Shown here piece after piece: positions 32,559-44,500 of a DNA stretch of 64,000 bases. A program made the position numbers and the translations under genes. The notes under the pieces were generated by a model, which saw only the letters and a list, made by a program, of their open reading frames with translations, did not search any database and was not told the DNA's origin. The stretch covers positions 2,441,749 through 2,505,748 of the forward strand of contig CM060066.1 of assembly GCA_030533445.1 (NCBI GenBank), read 5' to 3'. Numbering within the stretch: the stretch's first letter is position 1; every line of letters begins with the position of its first letter. The DNA comes from Cyprinodon diabolis. Its lineage: Eukaryota > Chordata > Actinopteri > Cyprinodontiformes > Cyprinodontidae.

Positions 32559-35500
32559 GTACGTTTCTATCCTTATTTTCAGGACATTTGGACTTCAGTC
32601 TTCTAATCAGGGGGGGATTTACCATTAGGCAATACTAGGCAGTTGCCTAGGGCCCCAAGTTCCTGGGGCCCCCCATTTATTTGCACATTAATTATATTTT
32701 TGATTTTTTTTTTTAAATAGCTAAAATGCCATCAGTCCATTTGCTGCACATGTTCAGAAAGGTCCAAACAGACAGCAGCAAACCATTTGAAAACAAACCA
32801 TGCAAAGAGCAGTGTTGCCAACTTAGCGCTTTAGTCGCTATATTTAGCCACTTTTCAGACCCCTCTAGCACTTTGATTTCTAAAAAGCTCCTAGCGCCAA
32901 ATCTAGAGACTTTTTTCTGCTACTGGAGACTTTGGAGACAACATCTAAAAGCAGCGAACTCTGCTCTCCAGAGCAAGTAGATTGGTAACCCCGCCTCCTG
33001 CTCTCCTCTATCTTGTCTGCTGTCATGATTCATGCAGCTATTATTTCATCCAAATGAAAAATGGAGAACAGATAAGCAGATCATGGCTTGTCTACAGTGA
33101 AAAGAAGGACTGGGTTATTTACTTTGGCCTTTTTGGAAACACAGGAAGGAGCAATCAGCTAAGTGAGCTTAGTGCTTGGAAAAAATCTTTCATTCCTTTA
33201 GAGACAGCATGAAAAGTCAGCTGAGTACAAAACATAGAGAGGAAAAGAAGAAGAAAAGGGACAAGAAGAGAGGGACACAACCTAGAACAGATCATGGATG
33301 TCTATTCTATTAACATTTCTCTATCTGGAGAATGGGGATGTTTATGTGCTGTCTTCTCCATTCAGAGGGGCCCCTGCCTGTCTTTGCCTAGGGCCCCAAA
33401 TTTCCTAAATCCGCCCCTACTTCTAATATTTCTTTAGATTGCTGTTGTCTGTTTTCGCAGTCGAGTTGCTACACGACTAATGACCAATGTACTGTAACCC
33501 ACTGAGTAACATTTAACCAAAACCTTCTCCTTTAGGTCATTTTACAGTTATGAGACATCAGAGCTGTACTCCGAGTTCGAGACAGGAAACTTCTCACGTT
33601 CCTCCCCACTCAGGCAGAGAGCAAGCTCGCAGTTAAGACATCAAATGTCCAAAAAGGAGAATAAAGATGAGAAACACTCCGTTCCGGTTCCCATCAATCC
33701 AAAGAAGTCTAAACCAGTTAAGCTGTCGAGAGAGATCAGTGGTACGGAACCAGTGCTTTATTGGAGGACAATAAATGCTCTAAGGCAGGGGTGGGCAATT
33801 CCACTTCTTGGGGGCCGGTATCCTGCAACTTTTAGATTCATCCTTGGTCCAACACGCCTGAATTAAACGAGTTACCTCCTCAGCATGCAGTCAGTTCCTC
33901 CAGATTCCTCTCAATCATCTAATTACTTGATTCAGGTGTGTTGCACCAACGGCACATCTATAAGTTGCAGGATACTGGCCATCAGAAACTGGAGTCGCCC
34001 ACCCCTGCTCTAAGCTGTGAGGGGAAAAAACTAATTAGAATGTGGTTCCTTCATTTAGGGAGTAAAGCCAGACGGGTGTCCATGATAACCATCTCTGAGT
34101 CGGACAACTGGGAAATTTGCTCCAGCTCCGGTATGAAGTACGGCCAGTTTGTGGACTGGGAGAAGATTGATCCAGAGCCTGCGAAGAAATACCAGCAGAT
34201 CCTGAAGAGCAGCCATCAGCAGCTGAAAACCATGGGCCGAGAGGGATTCTGGGCCGTGCCGCATACCCTGAGAGCCAAAGCTTACTATCATATCATCCAC
34301 AACATCAACTCCAGGTGAACATCTACGCTGTTGTCAGACTTTCCATTGAAATGGATCTACCATCTGTTTCATAAACTAACCATGCAGCTTTATCTGTTGC
34401 AGGGCTGTTACTCCAGACAGAGATGTTTACTACAATCTGGCCAAGAAGCTTTTTGGGGAACAGAAAGTTAGCACTCACCCAGACCCGGAGTACATGGAGG
34501 ATGGGGAAATACCGAGGTAATTTAATGCCCCCCCCCTCAACTGGAACACTTTTAAGAAGTTCCTGCACCTTGTGGTAGGAAGGTTAAGATTTCTCTTGTT
34601 TTATATACTTACTTATGCTATTTATCCAGTGAAAAATGTTTTTACTCAGTTTGTTTCACCTGCAAGGCTGAGAAAATGTCTGAGTGAGGGGTGGTCTTTA
34701 AGGTGGCCCTGAGGTGCAAACTGCAACTACAAATCTAAAAGCGCAACTACATTAAGGAAATCGCAATTACATTAACCTACCGGAAAAGGTAGGTACCAGT
34801 GGGAAACATGACACATTCTGATTGGACGACGGCGCCGTTTGACCCTTGAACAGGAAGTCATTTTGCCTGCTGCGGCTTTTGAAAACATGGATATTGTCGT
34901 CGCCCCAAACATAGCTGCCGTTATCCAGGAATATTTTGAATCAGGACATACGTACGAGGTGATACTGGATATGCTCAAGTCTAATCACGAAATTTCAGTT
35001 AGTTTGCGTACACTGAAGACACACTTAAAAGAAGCTGGACTGTTCAGACGACGCAACTTCCGGTTCAAGGGTCAAACGGTGCCGTCGTCCAATCAGCGAT
35101 GTCTCATGTTTCCCACTGGTACCTACCTTTTCCGGTAGGTTAATGTAGTTTTGTTTTCCTTAATGTAGTTGCGCTTAGATTTGAAGTTGCAGTTTGCACT
35201 TCAGGGCCACCGCAGGTCTTAGACAAAACATACTTATTCCCACGACAGGCCAAATTGTTACTCAAGGGTTAAAGTGTGTAATAAACCTTCACAGTTTTTG
35301 CATCAACATAAGTAAGGGAGACAAACTCTGTCTAGTCAGAACAGGGCTGATTACAGAGCAGGAAGATGAACTGTTCTCTCTTTACAAAGATATGAAGATT
35401 CAATTCAATTCAATTCAGTTTATTTATATAGCGCCAAATTCACAACACATGTCATCTCAAGGCACTTTACAGTTCAACCAGATCATACAGTCAAATTGAT

Positions 35501-38500
35501 ACAAAGTTTTCTATCTAAGGAAAACCAGTTGATTGCATCGACTCATTGACTCAAATACAATCCCTCACACTAAGCATGCTTGTAGCGACAGTGGAGAGGA
35601 AAAACTCCCTTTTAACAGGAAGAAACCTCCAGCAGAACCAGGCTCAGTGTGAGCGGCCATCTGCTGAGGCCCACTGGGGAACAAGGAGACAGAAGCAGAC
35701 ATAGAAAAAGAAGCATAGATACAAAAAGCAACTGTAAAAGGCGGCCCCGTCCAGGAAACACACAGCGAGGAAGACGAGCTCCAAGGCAGCTCCCATGCCA
35801 GAGGATGAAGAGAGCACATCCACCCAGTCACAGGACCACACTGGAAAACAGGCCGATCTCCAACATCTATAAACAAGGGTGTTGATGGAAGCAGCACAGC
35901 TGATGTTTCTTTCCAGGATGACGTCACAGCCAAACAGGAACAGACGAGGCAAAGCTACTATGAGAAAAAGCAGAGAGAGCAGAACGTTAGAGATTGAACT
36001 AACAGATTCTGCAGAGTGGGAGAATAGAGATAGAATGAAGCAGAATGATGAAAAATGGGTCCCTATGTCCTCCAGCAGTCTAAGCCTATAGCAGCAGAAC
36101 TATAGAGATAGCTCAGGATAACCTGAGCCACTCTAACTAGAAGCTTTATCAAAAAGGAAAGTTTTAAGCCTAGCCTTAAAAGTAGACAGAGTGTCTGCCT
36201 CACGGACTAAAACTGGTAGTTGGTTCCACAGGAGAGGAGCCTGATAACTAAAAGATCTGCCTCCCATTCTACTTTTAGAAATTCTAGGAACCACTAGTAA
36301 ACCTGCAGATTGAGAGCGAAGTGCTCTGTTAGGAACATAAGGAACAATCAGATCTCTGATATAAGATGGAGCTTGGCCATTTAAGGCTTTATATGTGAGA
36401 AGGAGGATTTTAAATTCAATTCTTGATTTAACAGGAAGCCAATGAAGAGAAGCCAGGATAGGAGAGATATGATCTCTCTTTTTCACTTTCATCAGAACTC
36501 TGGCTGCAGCATTTTGGATCAGCTGAAGGCTTTTAACTACAGTTTGTGGACTTCCTGATAGTAAAGAATTACAATAGTCCAGGCTTGAAGTAACAAATGC
36601 ATGGACTAGTTTCTCAGCATCACCCCTGGACAGGAGATTTCTAATTTTTGCAATGTTCCTCAGATGAAAGAAGGAAATTCTAGAAAGGTCTTTGATCTGG
36701 GATTTAAATGACAGGTCCTGATCAAAAACAACACCAAGATTTTTTACTTTATTATCTGAAATCAGTTTAATCCCATCCAAATGAAGTGACTGGCTAATCA
36801 GCTTCTTTTTCAGAGACTCTGGTCCAAAGACTATAACTTCTGTTTTGTCTGCATTCAGAAGCAGAAAGTTAAGAGTCATCCAGGTTTTTATGTCTTCAGA
36901 CATGCCTGTAATCTATGTAATGGGTTAGCTTCATCTGGATTATAGACAGATATAGCTGGGTATCATCAGCATAACAGTGGAAATTAATCCCATGCTGTCA
37001 AATAACTCTACCAATTGGGAGCATGTATAAAGTAAAGAGAATTGGTCCTAGCACTGATCCCTGTGGTACTCCACAGGTAACCTTTGAGCATGAGGAAGAT
37101 CTGTCATTAACATAAACAAACTGAATTCGATCAGATAGATAAGATTTAAACCAGTCTAGTGCTGTTCATTTAATTCCAACAAAATATTGAAGTCTTTGTA
37201 AAAGAATATTATGGTCAACTGTATCAAATGCAGCATTGAGATCCAACAGGACGAGCACAGATACAAGTCCATTATCTGAGGCCATGAGAATATCATTAGT
37301 GACTTTCACCAGAGCTGTTTCAGTGCTATGATGAGCTCTAAAGCCAGACTGAAACTCTTCAAAAAGTTCATTATGGTGTAAGTGATCGCAAACTTGTTTG
37401 GCAACTACTTTCTCAAGAATTTTGGATAAGAAAGGAAGATTGGATATAGGTCTATAATTAACCAAGTCATCTGGGTCAAGAGACGGTTTCTTAAGCAGAG
37501 GTTTAATTACAGCAACCTTAAAAGCTTTAGGTACATATCCCTGTAACAGAGATAGATTAATCACATCTAAAAGGGAGTAGGAGATCAAAGGGAATACCTC
37601 CTTAAATAACCTGGTTGGAACTGGATCTAACATACAAGTTGAAGGCTTAGATGAAGACAATAATTTTGCCAATTCAGAAAGTTCAACTGGATCAAAGCAG
37701 TCTAAACCCGTTTCAGATTCCATGACTACCTCAGGTACAATCGTGGATAGAGGAGTGCTTATGATCTTATTTTTAATAAGATCAATCTTATTTATAAAGA
37801 ATCCCATAAAATCATTGCTGCTAAGAGCAGGTGGGATGGACGGTTCAACAGAGCTATGGCTCTGGGTGAGTTTGGCAACTGTATTAAAAAGAAATCTAGG
37901 ATTATTCTTATTCTCCTCTATTAATGAGGAGAAGTATGCTGCTCTTGCTTTACAAAGGGTCCTCTTATACAGCAGTAAACCATTTTTCCAGACTAGGAAG
38001 GACTCCCGCAGGCCTGTGGAGCGATATTTTCTCTCCAGTTTCCTAGCATTTTGCTTCAAAGTACGCAGCTCTGCATTAAACCAAGGAGCAAGCTTTCTAT
38101 TTTCAACGGTTTTCATTTTCAAGGGAGCTGCGTTGTCTAAGGCAGTACGCAGAGAACTAGCAACCCCATCAACAAAATCATCAACCTGTGAAGGGGAATA
38201 AGCTATGCTTTTGCACTCTGCAGCACTGCTCAGCGACACAGAGGAGAGAGAAAGTGAAGCAGATTCTTTAAAATTTATAACTGCACTATCTGATAAAGAT
38301 CTACTAAAATGTAACCTTCTTTTGGGGGAGGAGAACTCTGTTAAAGTAATCCTGAAGGTTATTAGAAAGTGGTCAGAGAGGACAGGGTTGTGAGGAAATA
38401 CTGTTATTTCTTCACATTCTATGCCGTATGTCAGCACAAGATCCAAAGTATGAAGATGAGAATGTGTGGGACTATTCACATTTTGAACAAAGCCAATAGT

Positions 38501-41500
38501 GTCTAAGATAGCATTAAAGGCTGCTCTTAAGCTATCGCCTTCAATGTCAGCATGGATGTTAAAATCTCCCGCTATGATGACCCTGTCAGTATTTAATACC
38601 AAATCAGAAAGGAACTCTGAAAACTCATCTAAAAATTCAGAGTAAGGACCTGGCGGACGATACAAAGTTACAAAAAGAAGAGGTTTTCTTGCCTTGAAAT
38701 TTGGATGAGGGAAATTAAGGGTTAAATGTTCAAAAGAGTTGTAGGTATTAACTGTTTTGTGAGTAATCAGTAAGTCAGACTGGAAGATTGTTGCTACTCC
38801 TCCTCCTCGCCCAGAACTTCTGGGTATGTGAAAATTTAAATAGCTTGAAGGAGTTGCCTCATTTATGCTCACATAATCCTCTTGCTGCAGCCAGGTTTCT
38901 GTAAGGCAACACAAGTCAATGTGATTATCACAAATCAAGTCATTAACTAGCAGACTTTTAGAGGAAAGAGATCTTATGTTAAACAGACCACATTTAATTG
39001 TTTTAACTTTTTCCCCAATTGGAGTTATTTTGATTTTAATTAGATTATCATGATTTACTCCTTTGGGAATATTTGCTAATTTATTAGATTTTGGTCGTGG
39101 GCAAGACACTGTCTGGATGGAGTAAAGAGTGGGTAACAGTAGAGAAGCTGCAGAGATGTGTGTTAAACTACAACTCTGCTTGCTGGTCTGCACCCTGGGT
39201 GGTCAGGCTTTTGGAGGACTAATAAATGTGGCCAGATTCCTAGAAAGAAGAGCTGCACCATCCAAAGTGGGATGGATGCCGTCTCTCCGAATCAGACCAG
39301 GCTTTCCCCAAAAGGATTGCCAATTATTAATGTAGCCCACGTTGTTTTCAGGACACCACCTAGACAACCAGCGGTTGAATGACGACATGCGGCAAGATGA
39401 ATTGCCAACTGAGGGAATTCCATCGCTCTCCATTTATTTAACTAGGGTGAATAGTGGAATCATTTTTTCTCACTACAACCTACAGTCAAGATGTTCTCCC
39501 CTTTAACCCGTTGCACATACACTGGAAAAAGTGACTTTTTGGTGCAGTAAACTCTATTAGAGTGTTTTTCATAATTTCTACTCTGTATTTTTAAGCTTTA
39601 GTAAAAACTTTTATTTTGTAATACATGAATTTGGGGAACAGAGTAGGTTTTACTCAGATTTCCTTATACTATCTAAATGTGTTGAGGCCCAGCTTTGATA
39701 AGACAAAAGTCCACAAAGGCCACAGATTCATCGTTGATAAGTTATTTACACAAGCAAAGAAAAAATGTTCCAGGTAAACTCCTTCATTTTTCTTAGTTTA
39801 TTTCTCCTCATTCAAGCAAACAGAAAAGGACAAACATTTCCTCCATGCTTCTGTTGTGCTTCACCCAAATTAATCATAACTAACCAGAAACAAAGGAACA
39901 TAACTAAATACCCAAAAAACATAATCTCAAAACAGATATCAAACAAAGTAGAATAAACGTTGCTAGATTATCCACAAAAATACAAACCTTAATAATTGGC
40001 TCCTACAAAATGTTTAAATAAATTTTGGTTAAAGAGTAAGTTTTACTTAGCTTTCCTTATACTATATAATTAACCTCTTTTTTTAGGTCTATGTACTATT
40101 TTTAGGTTATGTACAAACCGCTATGTGTAATAGCAGTATGTACATCAACCTAAAAATACAACTTAAACTTTACTCTAAAATGAGTCGATGCAATCAGCTG
40201 GTTTTCCTTAGATAGAAAACTTTGAATCAATCTGACTGGATGATCTGGTGAACTGGAAAGTGACCTGAGATGACATGATGTGAATTGGAGCTATACAAAT
40301 AAACTGAATAGAATAAAAAATTTAGCGTTCTGAAATGTACGCACGGCGCATACGCACTGTAGCACTGTAGCTCCCAGCAGGACTGGTTCTGCTCCGAGGT
40401 CAACCCTCCAGCTTTAAGCTACACTTTCAAAGTCTTCCAAAAACCTTTGCTTAAGTTGGACGGATTTAAACTGTCCCCAAAACTAAACACCCTGAAGTTG
40501 AAGTTGCTTTCCTAAATTCATTCACAACTTTGTCATCTTATGGTAGGAAAATGTAGCATCAGATGCCAAGAATTAACAGCGGGTTCCAGTTGATCTTAAT
40601 GGAAGGTTGCCTGTATTAATGTTTTTTTATTTTTTGCCAAATAAGGTTCTGGGTTCGATTCCCGGCCCGGGGTTGTAGTTGTAGTGTCTGTTCTCAAAGT
40701 ATTCAGTTATTCAGCCCAGTTAAATAAACAGAGATCGATGGATTTCACTCAGTCGGCACTTTATTTTTATATCTTTACAAAGAGAAAACCGTTCATCATT
40801 CGGCCCTTTGTTTGATTGATAATCCTCCCTGTTCTAATCTAGACAAAGTTTGTCTGCCTTACTTATAATGAGGAAAAGCTGTGAAGGTTGTGTCATGCCA
40901 TATTACACACACTTTGGTCAAACAATAACAATTCTTGAGAAAGTATTTGGCTTGTTATGGAATAAGTATTGTTTGTATGCAAAACATTTCTCTGTTTGGA
41001 TTGGACGACTCCTTGTTATGCGGCTGACAAATGCATCCTTCTTTTTGCCCGATTTGACGGACGGGTCCGCTGTATCCTCCATAGCCATGGGTTTCCCATG
41101 ATTCATTGCAAGTCTAAGCAAGCCTGCTGTTCTGTGCAGAAAAAGGGAAATGGCGCAGAAAAGTGGTGAATATTGGAGGGGCAGTTTAAAGTAATCCAAG
41201 TATGTGAATAGCTCCATCTGAAATGAATGAAAATACTTGTTTTAAATAGTTATTCAGTGGCAGGTAATGTTTGGTTTATTGAAAGGTTTTATGTGTCCCT
41301 GCTGTAATGGGTTTGGCTGATATTTAAGTTCAGATTCCAACATCTCTGCAGTGTGAGGACTATAAATCTGATATCCATGACAACGGTGAACTTTATAGAT
41401 TTGAAATGTTCATTTACTGTCTGAAAAGTTGGACTCCATGAAATTTAGACAATAAAAGTTGTCTAAGTCTACGTCTAATGTTCTGATCCTTACAGTTCTT

Positions 41501-44500
41501 CCTGCTTACTTCTTTTACCAGATACTGTCTCAACAAAGCAGGCATGAATTCTGTGAAAAAGATCCTCCTCTGCCTCAGTGATTACTTCCCCGACATGAGC
41601 TACTGCCCCATCCTTCCTGCCTTGGTCTCTCTCATACTCCACTTCAGTGAGGATGAAGCAGAGTGTTTCTACAGTGTGTCGAGACTCATCTGCTACAAGG
41701 ACCCGAATAAGCGCTACATTGACCAGACCTTTCTGACCTACCATGCTTCCTGTATGACATTTGGGGACATTGCCAATAGGTGTTGCAGAGGCATACGGAA
41801 ACTGATTGCCAGCTCCCACCAAAACCTCTTTGAATTTTACTCTGACTGGATCATGTGGATTTTCGTAGACCTTCCATTCACATATGCAATCAGAGTTCTG
41901 GATGTCTACCTAGTGGAGGGCTTCAAGGTTCTCTTCAGGTTTGTCGTGGCTCCAGTTCAGCTCTGAACATTTGATTTCTCCTGGCCTGAACACAGTGAAT
42001 TTATCTCCCAATCTGTTTGTAGGATCGCACTGGCTTTGCTGGATCTCTACAAAACGTCAGTGTCGTCTCAAGTGGCAGATGTCGGAGACTTCAGAACTGA
42101 CATGAAGCGTTTTGTGCAAAGTGTGGATTGCCACTGCACGTCTGAGAAGCTTCTGGAAAGAGCCTTCCAGATTCCGATTGCTACTAGAAGCGAGCTCAAC
42201 CTTTTGTTCAGTGCAAATAAGGATGCCTTGATGCAGAAAGGTGTCAGCACTCACCAAAAGAGGTATGTTTGTAATTGCATCGGAATTGACTAAGCAACTA
42301 AGTAAAGGGGTCTCCAACCCTGGTTCTACAGATCTACAGTAGCAGCCATTCAAAATGGCCCTTCATAGTCAAACGCGCCCCTTCCCTCCAACTCCCAGCG
42401 AAAGCCACTCCAACTTCAAGCCAATGGAGTGACCCCTTCTTTCATATTTTTTTGACTCAGACTCCAACCTTTCACTGAATTACAGGGTCTGACCAGGAGA
42501 TAACGCTTCTCTTTATATCTTAATGTCCAAAAATCATGACAGAATATTTTAGATGTCTACAATGGAACTGTTCTGGACAGGCCAAGGTCCAGCCAAGGGC
42601 CTATCAAGGAAAGTCGGGAAATTTTGAATGGCTACTACTGTACTTTCCTGCAAGTTTTTGATGCCTGGGGTCCCTGGTCAAACACAGCATACATCTTCAG
42701 TACGCCATCAAGTTTGGTAAAGGCCTGGTAAGAAGTAACCTGACTCCGCCAGATGGATTTGCTCCGCATATCCATCTGGAAACCTTCCGCTGAAGTAATT
42801 TTGGGAAGGGGTGAAAATACTGGTTAGCTGTCAGGGTTTGGTTGTGGTAGAGGACCCAAATGCAGAGGCAGAGAGGCTGAGGAGATTTCTTGGTAGTTTA
42901 ATGGGGCAAAAACAGTAACAAAGGCAGGAATGCAAAAATCCAAACAATAATCAAAGCAAACCAGAACTATGGAGACATCTGGGGGAAACCAAACACGAGG
43001 AGCCAGGGAGAGACGAGGAACATGGACAACAGCACGGGAGGACAGCAAAGACAAGGAACCAACAAAGAGTGAGAGCAGAGGGAGAGCATAAATAGCAGAG
43101 AGAGACAAAGGGAGGGTTAACGAGCTGACAAGGAACAGGTGTGAGAGGAGACAACGAGGGAGCCAAGGGGAAAGGAACATACACACACAAGAGGGCAAAA
43201 GAGGACAACAGAAAAACATGAGAACTAATATAAATCTAGAAATACAACAAAACTGGAATTAAACCAATAAATCTAGAAAACAAGGAGCAAAGAAAAGAAC
43301 AGCAGAACCAAGACCATGACAGTGCCCCCCACTTAAGGGCGGATCCCAGACGCCCTAAAATGTCCAGAAACAAAAACAACCCACCCAGGGTGGGCGGAGG
43401 GGGAACCAGGAAGGAGGGCACGAAAACAAAACAGAGTCCAAAAACAACCCACCCAGGGTGGGCGAGGGCAACGAAGAGTCTCTGGAGGCCGGCCGCGGGG
43501 CCGGAGGCGACGAAGAGTCTCTGGAGGCCGGCCGCGGGGCCGGAGGCGTGGCAGACGCTCTGGAGGCCGGCCGCGGGGCCGGAGGCGTGGCAGACGCTCT
43601 GGAGGCCGGCCGCGGGGCCGGAGGCGTGGCAGATGCTCTGGAGGCCGCCGGCGGCGACGCCGTCTCTGACGAAGGAACCTTGGGGGACGCCGTCTCAGAC
43701 GCAGAAACCTTGGGGGACGCCGTCTCAGACGCAGAAACCTTGGGGGACGCCGTCTCAGACGCAGAAACCTTGGGGGACGCCGTCTCAGACGCTGGAAACT
43801 TAGGGGACGCCGTCTCAGTTTCAGCAGCTTAGCAACAGTCTCTGAGGGGACCGCGGAAACAGTCTCTGAGGGGACAGCAGACTGCGGCTCAGGAACACCC
43901 CCAGAGGCTACCGCCGACTGCGGCTCCAGGACTGGAACAGGGGAGCCCGCCGATTGCGGCTCCAGGACTGGAACAGGGGAGCCCGCCGACTGCGGCTCCG
44001 GATCAGGAACAGGGGAGCCCGCCGACTGCGGCTCCGGATCAGGAACAGGGGAGCCCGCCGACTGCGGCTCCGGATCAGGAACAGGGGAGCCCGCCGACTG
44101 CGGCTCCGGATCAGGAACAGGGGAGCCCGCCGATTGCGGCTCCGGATCAGGAGAGCCCGCCGATCGCGGCTCCGGATCAGGAACAGAGGGGACCACCGAC
44201 CGCGGCCCAGGAACAGGCTCATAGGAGACCGCCACCTGCGGCTCCCGGACAGGAACAGAGGAGCGCGCCGATTGCGGCTCCACATCCGGAACAGGGGAGA
44301 CCACCGACTGTGGTTCAGGAACAGGCTCATAGGAGACCACCACCTGCGGCTCCTGGACAGGAACAGAGGAGCCTGCCGATTGCGGCTCAACATCTGGAAC
44401 AGGGGAAACCACCGACTGTGGCTCCACCTCAGGAACAGGGGAGACCACCGACTGTGGCTCCACATCAGGAGTCTCAGGAAGAAGCAGAGCGAGCTCCGGG

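Larger units (their letters stand above)
35396..39433 (-). mobile_element. L2-type (CR1 group) LINE, 5'-truncated, dead
   Basis: Minus-strand element: end of ORF1 (39433-39203), ORF2 with endonuclease and reverse transcriptase (39193-36133), a 3' UTR of about 740 bp, and a short (ATTGA)-type tail at 35396-35415. It lies in intron 4. It is the longest copy of the family whose 3' ends are scattered at seven other places in the window. Confidence 0.88.

Noticed and set aside
37722..38393. Plus-strand frames over the L2 endonuclease region
   Set aside because: Shadow frames of the minus-strand ORF2; no domain recognised.
40646..40676. tRNA gene suggested by a B-box-like 'ggttctgggttcgattccc'
   Set aside because: No acceptor, D or anticodon arm fits upstream. 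The same words occur in the SINE at 19735, so it is a SINE scrap.
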